A stretch of DNA of 64,000 nt, from contig ML976709.1 in assembly GCA_010015655.1 (NCBI GenBank), positions 292,434 to 356,433 on the forward strand, written 5' to 3'. Made by a program: the position numbers and the translations under genes. Shown piece by piece: positions 11,313-23,703 of this stretch. Numbering within the stretch: the stretch's first letter is position 1; every line of letters begins with the position of its first letter. The notes under the pieces are model-generated. The model ran no database searches, was not told the DNA's origin, and saw nothing but the letters and a program-made list of their open reading frames with translations. The DNA is from Bimuria novae-zelandiae CBS 107.79 (taxonomy: Eukaryota > Ascomycota > Dothideomycetes > Pleosporales > Didymosphaeriaceae).

Positions 11313-14300
11313 CCCTGCCGAGACAGTCAGTGCGCCGCGACACTAACGCGCCACCCCAACAGATGTAAGCTAGCGCATATAGTGTCCGAACACATAGGGT
11401 TTCCGAACACCGCGCCACAACACCATACCTGCAGAAAACACGCGATTTCTCTGCACAACGCTTATTAATATAGACGCCTATAAGGTCGCTATATAATTAG
11501 CTATTAATAATCTCGCTGTAGGTCTTTATACTAGCCAGCGCGTAGCTACGAAGGCGTATAGTATCCTTTTATTAATACTATATAGTTAACTACGTAGCGC
11601 AACGAACAGCGCGCTTAGCTATTAGCATTAGTAGTAACTAACTCTTCTATAAGAGGACTTCCTAGTAGACTAGATCCTTAAAGAAGACGCACGCGCCTGC
11701 CCTCCCTTACACGCTCGCGCTTAAGAAATAGCTAATTAAATCCTACGTATAAATAGTAATAGTTAGCCTGTTAGTAAACTCTAGCTCTTACACTTTATTA
11801 AGCGACAGCCACGCGTTGTATTAGTTATTAGTAGAAAGCTCGAGGCTTAAAGAGCTAATGCAGCGACTCTAGAGCAGGTGCGCGCGTTCCTAGAGCTCTA
11901 TAAGCAGACCAGACGGCGGCTTAACATACAGACGGAGAATACCTACAATATGGATGAGACTGGCGTGGCTCTAGGAGTATGTACAAACACCCGAGTACTC
12001 TCTAGTAGTTAGAAAAAGAAGGCTTACATTCGGTCTCCAGAGAATCGCGAGTAGGTCTCTATAATCGAGTGCGTATTAGCGACAGGGCGGAAACTACGCT
12101 GCGCAGTCATCTTTAAAGGCCAGACCCTATAGACTACTTGGTTCCCAGCTAAATCCGTGCCTAGCTGGCTCTATACAACCTCTGAGAATAGATGGACGTC
12201 GAAAGCGATAGGTGTTGAGTGGCTACAGCGTATATTTATACCTGAGACGGCTATAGATAATGGCCAGTACCGCCTCCTTATCCTTAATGGCCACGGCAGC
12301 TATATTGATATAGACTTCCTCTGGCTCTGCAAGCAACATTGAATCGAGCTCTTATACCTACCTGCGCATACCTCGCACGCCCTGCAGCCTCTAGATCTGG
12401 CCCCTTTTTCCGTTATTAAGTCTAGTTACAGACGCTAGATCCAGGAGCTTGCATCGCTTAATAACGCTACACCTATTAAGAAGGAGCGCTTTATTGCCTG
12501 CTACTATTAAGCTAGGGAGGAAGGCTTCACAGAGCGTGTAATTTAAGCAGGCTAGCAGGCTACTAGCATTTGCCTATTTAATATTAATCACGTGCTCAGC
12601 TTATCGCAGCTCTCTCGAAGGCCTACTACGCCTACGCACCAGCAGCAGCCTCGGTAGCAGCCTCAAAGCTTCTTCTCTACTCCCCAAGGCCCCTGGGATC
12701 TCTATATAGCGCAGCGCAACGTCCAGAGCGTCGAGAATTTAGGTCGTACAACCTGGCTACTCCTACAGAAAGCAGGTAAGGCTCTAGCAGCTGTAAATGC
12801 TAGAGCTGCAGGCCTAGAAGCAGAGAAAAGACGACTTAAGTAGTAGCTAGAGATATCTGCCTCTTAGCGTCAGCGTAAGCGCGTTCGAGTAGACCTGAAT
12901 TAACGCTTTGCAGAGGTAGAGAGTATTAGGGAGGCTATACGCGTAGCTAAGGCTTTAGTAGCCTAACTACGTAGAGCTACTATATTAAGCGCCTTAGAAA
13001 TAATTACTATAGCTATAGTAGCTGCAGCGCTTAAATTTATGTGTAGTTAATAGTAATTATAAGCAGCGTTGCTAAGATATCGCGTGTTTTCTGCAAGTGC
13101 GGTTTCGTGGCGCGGTGTTCAGAAACCCTATGTGTTCGGACACTATATGCGCTAGCTTAGCACCTCAACTTTGACGCGCCGCATCTCCACCAATATGGAT
13201 CTGATTGAGGCTGCAATCATCGCTATCGACTCACGAGAACCTAGAGAAACTTTCTTATATAGAAAAATTGTAGAAGAATTTGGTGTTGTGCGGTTAACAT
13301 TAACGCGCTGGCATAGACGCGCCATGCAGGCGCGTACATAGCTACTATAAACTTGCTAAAATCTTAACTAATAACAAGAATCTAAGCCTCTATAGTATAT
13401 ATAGCGTCTTACTTAGAAAGGTCTACCCCCTACGCGTTAGATAATCTAAAACTTTATATTAATTATTGCTAAAAAAGATGTCTCTATACGATAGGTTAAT
13501 CGCTTTATTAAGTGCTACCCTAACTCCCTAATCTCGCGATAGATGACTAGGCTAGATAGTAATTACTATAACGCTAATTTAGGCGCAAGATATAGGCTCT
13601 ACTTTAAGCTTCTATATAAGAAAATTATAAAGTATGGCATAGAGCCTTAGCATACCTATAATATGGACGAAAAAGGCTTCCTACTCGGCATCACCGGCAG
13701 GTCAGAAAGGATCTTCGACAGGCCTATATATGAGAGTCGCCAAGTAAGGCAATCTATCCAGGATGGCAGTCGTAAGTGGATCTCGCTTATCGCATGTATA
13801 TGCGCCGATGGATCTACTATTAATCTATTACTAATCTATCGATCTAACGCTAAGACTCTACAATTAAGCTAGGTTAAGGAAATTAACGTTAATTCTTATA
13901 GAGTCTTTATCACTTTATTAACCTCTAGATGGTTAAACAACGAGATAGGGCTTTAATAGCTAAAACAGGTGTTTAATCGCTATACTAAGGAGAAGGCTTA
14001 ATGATAGTGGCGACTCTTAGTCCTTAATAGGCATAGATCTCACGTTACTATAGATTTTATTAACTACTGTGATTAGAAAAAGATCCTCCTTGCGATATTT
14101 CCCCCTTACGCTACTTATACGCTATAGCCTCTAGACGTCTGTGTGTTTAAGTCTCTTTCTACCGCCTACTCCGACGAGCTCTCCGCATACCTGTATAGGA
14201 GTTAGGGGCTATTAATAATTGCTAAAAGAGACTTCTTTATACTATTTTAGAAGGCCTAGACAACGTTAGTTACGCCGTAATTAATTACTAAAGCTTTTAA

Positions 14301-15231
14301 GTATATAGGTATCTTGCCGCCAGATCCTACACTAATTCTTAGTTAATTTAATAGAGATAAGTCTCTAAAATAAAGATTATGTAAAAGCTCTACTTTAGTA
14401 CTTAGCGCGTCTAATTAGCGCAAAATTAATTGGCTTTTAAAGGTTGTTATTGATACAGGGGGAGGTGATAAGGCCAAGAAGCTGAGTTACACTATATACT
14501 TAATCTTTATATAGAAGCAGCTCCTAGAGCATGAGAATCAGGGGCTACGAGAAGCCCTTACAAACTAGAAACGGCGTTAAATAAAGGGCAGGACTCTACC
14601 TTTTAAGCAGCTAGATAAGTAGCATAGAGGATCTGTTTTCTAGTTACCTACCCGCGTACAGAGGGCGCGCGATTCTCTCAGCCAACAAAAGGCTAAAAAG
14701 CAATAACTACAACTCCAGAAAAGTGAGCAGAGAGAGATCTAGATAGTAAATAGGTAGCTTAAAGCTTATCTACTACAGGAGAAGCGTATTACGCGTATAG
14801 TACCTAGAAATACGCGCGCTAAGAAGAAAGCTAATTAAGCTACTAAGTAATGCCTCCGTTAACAGGCTTGCAAGACTTAATAATAACTTTAAAAACGTCT
14901 TAAAATTGCTAAAAAGGGAAGCCAGAATGCTTTAAAAGCTACTTATATAATTACAAAGAGGAAGAAGCCTACGCTGGCATCTATACGCGTTAATATAGTA
15001 ATATTTACGCTATTAGCGCTAGTATCGCGCAGTAGCCGAACAATTAAAACACTAAGTAGATATTTATAATTTAACTAGCTAGCAATCTTCTACAGCTCTA
15101 TAAAATCTTAACTCTAGAAAATTTCGCGATAAAAGCTTTTATGTAAAACTCTATAGCCTTATGTTGCTGGCTGCGGTGCTAGTATTGGGGTGGCGCGTTA
15201 GTGTCGCGGCGCACTAACTATCTCGACAGGG
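11313..15231 (+). mobile_element. Stack element 2: pogo-type transposon with another pogo element nested in it
   Basis: Terminal repeats of about 46 bp (CCCTGCCGAGACAGTCAGTG at 11313, mirrored at 15186-15231) are flanked by TA at 11311 and 15232. A second element (11368-13157) sits at a TA 53 bp inside the left end. The transposase starts at ATG 13195 (MDLIEAAIIAIDS, then helix-turn-helix) and runs to about 15068. It has YNMDEKGFLLGITGRSERIF near 13660, but the second catalytic motif now reads LVLNRHRSH, an Asp-to-Asn change consistent with RIP. A lysine-rich C-terminal tail ends the frame. Confidence 0.8.
11368..13157 (+). mobile_element. Pogo-type transposon nested inside stack element 2, 1.79 kb
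   Basis: Long terminal repeats of about 78 bp start AGCTAGCGCATATAGTGTCC at 11368 and are mirrored at the right end, with TA at 11366-11367 and 13158-13159. The plus-strand transposase (about 11466-13060) has YNMDETGVALG, then ECVLATGRKL, then LLILNGHGSYIDIDFLW and SHALQPLDL. This is the DDE_1 core with the second catalytic Asp replaced by Asn. RIP is milder than in its neighbours, with a 61-codon open stretch surviving at 12157-12342. Confidence 0.85.
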
Positions 15232-15233
15232 TA

Positions 15234-17367
15234 CCGTGCCCGTGCACCCAATGCGCGCCATCAGCCAACGCGCGGAATTAGCCCTAGTTATTACTAGTAA
15301 ACTTAGGGCTATAGAGTCACATACAATAGTTATTATTACTAGATTTTCTAGTAGAGTGATCTATAGGCCTATACAACAGAATTTACTACTAAAATTTACG
15401 TAGTTAAAGTATTTTATAGCTATAGCTATTTACTATAGGTGCAGGTGCTAAGCACGGCTTATAAGTAATACTACTATTTTATATAGCTATAAAACCACGT
15501 TTCTACCTCTTTTTAACCCTTTATTACTATAAGGCCTTGCGCTTACGTTTTTATGCAGTTTAAAATCTATTTTAAGAGTTATACTACTATTTCTTATATA
15601 CTCTCTTAGCTTTACGCGTATTAATAGCTTAGCGCTCTTCTACACGCTTCCTCTCTTACTCTTCCTTCTCCCTTACTACTATCTAGCGCTTCTCTTCTTT
15701 AATTTACTTTTTATACACTATAGTAGTAGCCTTTAACTTTCTTACCTCTTCTTTTTAGAACTCCTCCTCCTCTACCTTATATTTTACTAACCTTATCCGT
15801 GTGCGCGCTTCTCGAAAGGAGCGAGGAGTCTACATTATATACAGTCCCTAGTACTCGTAGTGTTATAGCAAAGCTAGAGGCTTGCCTTGCTTTTCTCGCT
15901 TCCTCTTAGTAGTAAGAACGTCTATTAGACCTTCATTTTCGCTCCTTATAAGGGTGTTTTAGATAGTTATATAGTAGAGCGATTACTAAATAATTAATAT
16001 ATTCTTCTTTATTACACCCCTTAACGCACGCCTTGCTACTTAATCTAAAACCCTTTACTATTCTTCTTTATAGATAGTAGCGTTAGAGTTACTATCTTCT
16101 ATAGTCTTGGAGTTGCTATCCACAAACTTATTTAGTATAACGTTAGGGTTAAATGGGCTCACGTCCACTGCCTTAAAGGAGTTAAGTATATTTAATTTAG
16201 TAAAGCTAGCCACCTAGGCATCCTAGAATAGCGAGAAGAAGTTAGGCTTCTTTACTAGTACTAGGTCTTTATGCTTAAAGAGGCGCTCTCCTAGCTTCTT
16301 TAAGTATGCTATACTAAGAGGCTTAAATATTACCACATTAAGCGGCTAAAGCGTGTGCGTGCTATAAGGTAGATAAATACTTATAAGAATCTTATGCTAG
16401 TGGCAATACTCTAAAAACTCTTTAGTTAGGTAACTCCTATAGCTATCCACGAGTAATAGGCGGTACTTTCTTTAAGCTTTAAATGCAGTAAAGCGCTAGA
16501 ACACCTATTATAGCTAAGCAAGGCCTAGGCCGTCGTTGCTCTAGCCACTAGGTAATACTCTAAAGAAGGCTATATATTCTCCCACCTTTATATCCTCCAC
16601 CTAGGTGCTCTGAATATTCTGAGATTTAGCTAGATATATAAGGCCTAGAGGAAGAGCAGATCCATCCGCGCACACACATGCTATAAGGCTTACCTACTTA
16701 TAATTGCTATCCTGTAGTATCTACCTAAAGGATTTCTTCTTAAATTAACGCTTGCTAAAGATTCTTTTCTATCTACTAATAGCTCTAATTATAAAGCCTT
16801 TTTTATCTATATTATATATGTGCGCAGGCTCTATCTTATAAAACTTAATTTTATTGCGTAGCGCGTCGTAGTATAGCTTATACTTATTACTAGAGTTAGC
16901 GATGTAGCGTTGCTAGTCTATAGATATAGTAAATTAAGACGTAAGCTTATTATTATAACAATCTAGGAAGCGTAATACCTAGCTCTTAAAGACCTAATGC
17001 CTAGCAATATTTAAGGCAAAATCTTAAACTATCTCTCTTATAGGTGGGAGGTGTTCTTTTATAAGCTTATCTATATACTTTATAAGCTCTGCCTCCTCTT
17101 ATAGGCTAAGGTTCTAACGCGTTACTATATCCTCTTAGTAAGAACGCGCACTAAGCTCTACTTTACGCGTTAAAATTAAGCGAATAACGCTATACTTTCG
17201 AGCTATTTTTATTTATAGGATTTTCTCTCCTAAAGGTATACTTTTTACTTCTATAACTGCTTCGTTAATGCCTGTCATTATTATTATGCTGTGTTAGGAT
17301 GAAAAAGTGTCATGTGGATGGTGTTCCGCGCGTTAGCTGACGGCGCGCGTTGGGTGCACGGGCACGG
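15234..17367 (-). mobile_element. Stack element 3: pogo-type transposon, 2.13 kb; second copy at 53658
   Basis: The terminal repeats start CCGTGCCCGTGCACCCAATG at 15234 and are mirrored at the right end, with TA at 15232 and 17368. The minus-strand transposase starts at 17278 (MTGINEAVIEVKS) and shows YNIDKKGFIIRAISR, IACVCADGSALPLGLIY and STHTL-PLNVVIFKPLS, a pogo DDE_1 domain. Many stops are present. It aligns end to end with 53658-55790 (2,133 bp), sharing even flanking-terminal detail. Confidence 0.85.
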
Positions 17368-17369
17368 TA

Positions 17370-19481
17370 ACATGCCCGTGCGCGTGATGAGCCACTTCGC
17401 GTGATGGGCCACCCACGCTAAAACACTCAAACTTCACAACCTTATAACTCTACCATTATAGCTCTAATTAACGACGCGCTTGCAGATCTAATATCGCTAA
17501 GCCCTAGCAAATAGTTTTCGTACCAAAAAGTAGCTAAAAAGTATAGTGTTTCTCGCTTAACTTTAATGCGAAGGCACTATGCTACAACACAGCCATACGT
17601 ATTAAAAATTATCAACCAATAAAAGCTTGCTCTACAACAAGAGGCAGAGCTTATTAAATATATAGAAGGACTCACAGCACGTCACCTACTACCTATAAGA
17701 GAGATAATACGAAATTTCGCGTCGACAATAGCCAAGGAGCTAGTAAGCGAGAGCTGGGTTACGCGCTTTATTAATTAGCACAGCATCCATCTTACCTCGC
17801 AATGGGCAACTGGTATAGACAGCAATCGCCACTAAGCCGACTTAGGGGATAAATACAGCCTGTATTTTAATATCCTAGGTGATAAAATCAAGGAATATGG
17901 TATTGAGCCTCGTCACACGTACAATATGGATGAGAAAGGCTTCCTTATCGGTATCATTGGCCGATCGAAACGAGTGTTCAGCAGACGTATGTGGGAGAAG
18001 AAGGAGGTTAGAGCATCTCTACAAGATGGCTCTCGCGAATAGATTACCCTCCTAGCATGCGTGTGCGCTGATGGATCAGCCTTGCCGCCAAGCCTTATCT
18101 ACTAGTCTACCAACAAGGACATCAATCAAGCTGGGTTAAGGATATCGAGGCAGGAAAGCATAGCGTACACGTCTCCTCTTCACCCTCAGGCTGGACAAAC
18201 AACGATATCGGCCTTGCCTGGCTTGAGCAGGTGTTTAATCGCTACACTAAGGCAAAAGCTCGACGATCCTACCGACTTCTTATCCTTGACGGCCATAGAT
18301 CTCATATTACTATGGATTTTATTGACTATTGCGACAGGAATAGGATCCTCCTAATTATACTTCCTCCTCACTCGACGCATACGCTTTAGCCACTTAATGT
18401 AGTGCTCTTTAAGCCTCTCTTATTAGCCTACTCCGCTGAGCTCACGACCTACCTCTAAAAGAGCTAAGGCCTAGTCCTAATCAAAAAAGGAAACTTCTTC
18501 CCTCTCTTCTAGAAGGCCTGGGCAAGCTCCCTTCAGGAGGAGACAATTCTTAAGTCTTTTGAGGCTACTAGCATATTACCTTTCAACCTAGAGGTTATAC
18601 TCAAAAGATTTGCCAAAACCACCCAAGATGAGCAGGAATCACGAGAGAGCTCTACGTTAGTACTCAGTGGATCTGACTGGCGTAAATTAGATCGCCTCGT
18701 ACGAGCTGTAGTAGAGAATTAGGCTAGTAAAGATGCGCAGAAGCTCAGCCGCTCACTTTATTACATCTTAGTTTAAAATAAGCTACTTCACCACGAGATC
18801 AACGGGCTTAAGGAGGCACTACTAGTTAAGAAGAAGCATAAGAAGAAGGGCAAGCGTCTTAACCTTTAGCAGCGTTAAGAGTACTATGGGGGAGCAGTCC
18901 TCTAGTCACCGAGGAAGGTCAAGGAGGCTCGTGTACGCCAGTCTGTGAAGGAGCAAGAGGAAAAGGAGCAAAAGCTTCGAAAAGCAGAGACAGCTGAGTT
19001 AAGGAAGGCAGCTAAGCTGTATAAGGAGAAAATTGCAGAGGAGAAGCGTGTGGGGCGGGAGGCCGCTAAGGTAGCTAGGGAGAAGGAGAGGGCTAAGAAG
19101 GCAGCAGAGCGCGCTCGCCAGAAAGAGGCTCGTGACGCAGCAAAAGCTTTACAATCTACCTAGAAGGGTAAGAGAAAAGCCTCGCAGCCACCTACACAAA
19201 GTAATAAGCGCCAGAAACGTGTGGTTGATGCTGTAGCTACTAAGGAAGCCTTAAGTGCCGTATTAGTAGCTCTACCTAAGACCACGCGGCGCGGTCGCAA
19301 CGTTAAGCTTCTAAGTAAATATAAATAGCACAGGTTAATTGCAAGTATTAATATAGTACTTCTATAAAGAAATCTTGTGATAATAGCTACTGTGTGTAGC
19401 TCTACAGCCTCGTTTCTCGTAGAGATGTTTTGGTGTTGGTGGCCCATCACGCGAAGTGGCTCATCACGCGCACGGACACGT
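17370..19481 (+). mobile_element. Stack element 4: pogo-type transposon, 2,112 bp, least mutated of the stack
   Basis: The terminal repeats (ACATGCCCGTGCGCGTGATG at 17370, mirrored at the right end) are flanked by TA. The plus-strand transposase shows SYQKVAKKYSVSRLTLMRRH, IEPRHTYNMDEKGFLIGIIG, LLACVCADGSALPP and LLILDGHRSHITMDFIDYC, so the second Asp is intact here. A basic coiled tail follows (18945-19163). The expected ATG reads ATA at 17458-17460, a TpG-to-TpA change. A frameshift near 18110 and several stops also inactivate it. Confidence 0.85.
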
Positions 19482-19483
19482 TA

Positions 19484-21595
19484 ACGTGTCCGTGCGCGTG
19501 CCGAGCCACTTCGCGTGACGAGCCACCCAACACCATAATAGCTCATGCAAGAATGAGGCTGCAGAACTACCTACAAATAATATTATTATAAGATTTTCTA
19601 CTAGGGTAGTTAATTAATAGCTACGATTAATTTGCACTACTTAAATCTATTTAGAAGCTTAACGTCGCGGCCGCTGCGTATAGATTTGCTTAGGGTAGTA
19701 GATGCGCCCTCTAAGGCCTCCCTAATATCTATAGCATTAATAACACGTTTTGGACGCTTTCTGCTCTGTGCAGATGGCTGAGAAGCCTTTCTCTTACACC
19801 TTTAGGATAGTTGTAGAGCTTTTTCTGCGTCGCGGGCAGACTTCTGGGTAGCGCGCTAAGCTGCCTTTTTAGCCCTCTCCTTCTCCTTCGCCTTCTTAGC
19901 TGCCTCTCGCGCATTACGCTTTTCCTGCTATATTTTCTCCTTATATAGCTTAGCTACCTTCTTTAGCTTTGCTATCTTTGCTTTTTAAAGCTACTGCTAC
20001 TTATCCTCTTATTTCTTAATAAATTAATAAACACGTGCCTCCCTCACCTTCCTTAGTAACTATAAGATAGCCCTACTCTAATACTCCTAGCGCTATTAAA
20101 GATCTAGAGTCTTGCCCTTCTTTTTACGCTTCTCCTTAATAGATAGTGCCTGCTTAATCCTATCTATCTCATGCTTAAGTAGCTTATTTTAGATAGATAG
20201 GTGGTGGAGCGATTGACGAAGCTTCTTTGTATCTTAACTACCCTAATCCTTTACTGCTAATCGTACAAGCCTATCTATCTTTCTCCAGTCATGATCGCTA
20301 AGCCCTGATGAGGAGTTATCGCCTGATTCTTGATCCTGGGCGAACCTATCCAGGATAGGATTAGGATTAGGTGGCGATATGCCTGTGGCTCTAAAAGAGC
20401 TAAGGATAGTTAATTCCTTAAAGGAGGCCTTCTACGCATTCTAGAATAAGGGGAAGAAGTCGTCTTTAGTAATAGAAGCTAGGCCTTAGCTTCTATAAAG
20501 GTATCGTGATAGCTCTGCTAAGTATGCTGTTAATAGAGGCTTAAATATCGTAACGTTAAGTGGCTAAAGCGTATAAGTTAAGTAAGAAGACAGGATAGCA
20601 AGCAGGATCCTATACTTATTATAATAGTTAATAAAGTCTATAGTAACATAAGATCCGTGGCTGTCTATAATTAAAAGACGATATAATCGTCAAGTCTTCT
20701 CTTTTATATAGCGATCGAACACCTGCTTAAGCTAGGCAAGCCCGATATCGTTGTTTGTCTAGCTAGAGGATAATAAGGTAATAAAGACTTCATGTTCTCC
20801 TGCCTTAATATCCTCTACCCAGCTTGATTGGATGCCCTTGTTGGCGGCCTCATAAATAAGGCTTGGTGGCAGAGCTGATCCATTAGCGCAGATACATGCC
20901 AGGAGCGTGATCCATGCGCGATTGCTATCTTGGAGTGATGCCCTAACCTCCTTCTTCTCCCACATTCGTCTGCTGAATATTCTCTTTAATCTACTAACAA
21001 TACCGATCAGGACGCCTTTTTTATCTATATTGTAGATATAACGAGGATCTATGCGATATTCATCTATCTTACTATATAGAAGGTTAAAATAGAGGCGATA
21101 TTTATCTACTGAATTAGCTTTGTGGCGATTGTTGTCCATCCCGACGGTCCATTGGGAGATGAGATGAATGCTATGTTGGTTGATAAAGCGGGTAACCTAG
21201 CTCTCGCTGACTGGCTCCTTTGCTATCGTAGAGGCAAAATTCTGTATCATCTCTCTAGTAGGAGGTGTATGTCTCTTTGTAAGTCCTTCGATATATCGTA
21301 TAAGCTCCTGCTCTTGTTGTGGTGTAAGTTTCTGCTGGTTGATATTCTTGGCTTTATTTGGGGCCTGAACGCGCTTGTGTCTTCGGGACAACGTAGTCTA
21401 ATCTACACTATAGGTAGCCGCTATTTTTCTATATGAAAATTTTTCTCCTAGATCTAAAGATTGAATAGCTTTAATCGCATCTTCAATTGCCCCCATATTG
21501 GTGGAGTTACGACGCGTCAAAGTTAGTGAGTCATTCAGTCTTTAGGTGTTGGGTGGCTCGTTACGCGAAGTGGCTCGGCACGCGCACAGACACGT
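19484..21595 (-). mobile_element. Stack element 5: pogo-type transposon, 2,112 bp, inverted relative of element 4
   Basis: The terminal repeats (ACGTGTCCGTGCGCGTGCCG at 19484, mirrored at 21595) share the stretch GAGCCACTTCGCGTGA with element 4. Its length is the same and the two lie in opposite orientation around the TA at 19482. The transposase starts at 21496 on the minus strand (MGAIEDAIKAIQSLDLG) and keeps long open runs at 21197-21391 and 20759-21139, including RYIYNIDKKGVLIGIVSRLK and LLACICANGSALPPSLIY. The catalytic YNMDE motif is altered to YNIDK. Confidence 0.85.
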
Positions 21596-21597
21596 TA

Positions 21598-23676
21598 CAG
21601 TAACCGTGCACGCCTTGGCGACCTGCTGCACATCTTAAAAATAAGGCTATAGAGCCACGTATAATAGCTATTATCGCGAGAATTTTTATTATAATAGTCT
21701 ACTAAGTTCTATAGTGCTTGCCCTACTTCTATTTCTTATTTAGCTTTATTTTACGGCCGCTACGCGTGGTAACTAGTAAAGGCGCTAGTAATAGTAATAT
21801 CTTAATAATAACGCGAGTAGCACTACGCGCACGCTATTTTTTAATTATAAATTTTATAAAAGGCTTACTTAAGGCCTTACGCTTACCTATTTTAGGTATT
21901 TATATAGATTTAGTAGCGTTGCGCTCTTGTTTCTTTTGTTACTTTTTAGTATTATTAGTAGCCTTTTTCCTTGCTTTCTCTTCTCTTACCCTTTCTTGTT
22001 CTACACGCCTTTACTACTTATCCTGCTTATCTTAAAGCTTCTTCTAGGCTTTTAGCTCCTTTTAATAAGCTTTATCTACCTTCTCTTGTAAATTTTACTC
22101 CTTATTAGCCTCGTAGCGCTCCTCAGCTTAGCGGATCTTACGAGGGGACTAAAGAATAGCTATACTATAAAACTCTTTATAATACTATAGGTTAAGCCTC
22201 CTCTACTTATTTTTAGAAGGCTTAAGCTCTCTAATTACGTTGCGTAGGCCTTTGTTTTTAAGCTATACAAGCTGTGTATGGGTAGAGAGATAGGAGATAG
22301 TACGCCTTAACTATTACACCTCCTCTGCGTCCTAATTCTTCACCACCTAGGCTAGTATTTAGATAGCTTGCTTCTAGTTATCTACTATAATTAGTGAAGG
22401 TGTACGAGGCAGCCGCCTGCGCTTATTCTAGAATCTATTAATAATTATAGCTATGTTTAGTGGCGATAGGCCCGTGACTTCGAAAGCTTTAAGGATAAGG
22501 CTTAGGGTGAAGGTTCTTATTTAGGACTTATAGAATAGGCGGAAGAAGTCGCGCTTCTTTACACCTACTAGGCCTTAAGTACTGTAAAGGTGTTTAGTGA
22601 GCTAGTTTGTATAGCTTGTACCTAGAGGTAAGAAGAGTGCTACATCGAGCGGCTGCAGCGTATGGGTACTGTAAGGAGGGAACACTAGTAGTAGTATCCT
22701 ATTCCTATCGCAGTACTTAATAAAGGACCAGGTTATATGCGAGCTGTGGCTATCTACTATAAATAGTCGCCAACTTCTACGTGCCTTCTCTTGAGTGTAG
22801 CGATTAAAAACCTGTTCTAGCCACGCAAGGCCAACCTCGTTATTTATCTAGCCTAAAGGCGTTATAGTAATAAACACTAAGTGCTTTTCTGCGTCTATAT
22901 CCTCTACCTAGGATAATTATATCTTGTTGGGAGCGCCTAAATAGATAACGCCTGGAGGTAGTGCCGAACTATTAGCGCAAACGCTTACGAGTATTAACAC
23001 CTACTGCCTATTGCCCTCTTGCATAGGCTGGCGCCTTATTTTTAACTCTATAAAAGCCCTACTAAACACTTGTTTAGTGCGCCTATTAAGTACTCCGATC
23101 GCGAAGCCCTTCTTATCTATATTATATATATGCTGTGGCTTAATTAAGTATTTGGTGATCTTGGAGTGCACAAGCTTAAAGTATTATATATACTTTTTGC
23201 TACTATTAGCGTGGAGGCGCTGCGCATTAATAGCGTTAGCCTATTTATATAGGAGCTAGTCGCGGTGACGGTTAAGGAAGCGAGTAACCCACGAGTCGGA
23301 GACCCTCTCTACAGCCAATTTAGAAGCTATATTTTATACTATCTGCCTTATAGGAGGTAGGCCTTGCTTAGTAAGCTTAACTATAAACTTACAAAGCTCT
23401 CGCTCTTGTGTAGGGTAGAGTTTAAGTAGTTATTAATTAGCGTTAGCACGCGACGCGATAACGCGTTAGTAATATTATAATAAAATTATACGGTATATAT
23501 TATGTTTTTTTATAATTACCTAGTATAAAAGTTTGCCTTCTATATTTACTATATCTGCCTCTTTAAGCGCTTCTTCTAACGGCATTGTGGTGTTGAGTTA
23601 TGTGGTTAAGGAGTATAGTAGATTTTTGGTGAGGGTGTGCACGGCCCGAAGGTGTGCACGGCGTGCACGGTTACTG
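21598..23676 (-). mobile_element. Stack element 6: pogo-type transposon, 2.08 kb, RIP-degraded
   Basis: The terminal repeats CAGTAACCGTGCACGCC (21598) and GGCGTGCACGGTTACTG (ending 23676) have TA on both sides. The minus-strand transposase begins at 23585 with MPLEEALKEADIVNIEGKLL. Reading through stops, the remainder has the layout of the neighbouring pogo transposases. Composition is strongly TA-biased. Confidence 0.75.
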
Positions 23677-23678
23677 TA

Positions 23679-23703
23679 ATGCGCACTCGCTTGTAAAACA
23701 CGT
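23679..23703. repeat. Right half of the perfect 25-bp inverted repeat framing the stack
   Basis: Exact reverse complement of 9454-9478, followed by the TA duplication at 23704-23705 and then directly by the remaining intron sequence AGTGAAAAGACTTC. Confidence 0.8.
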
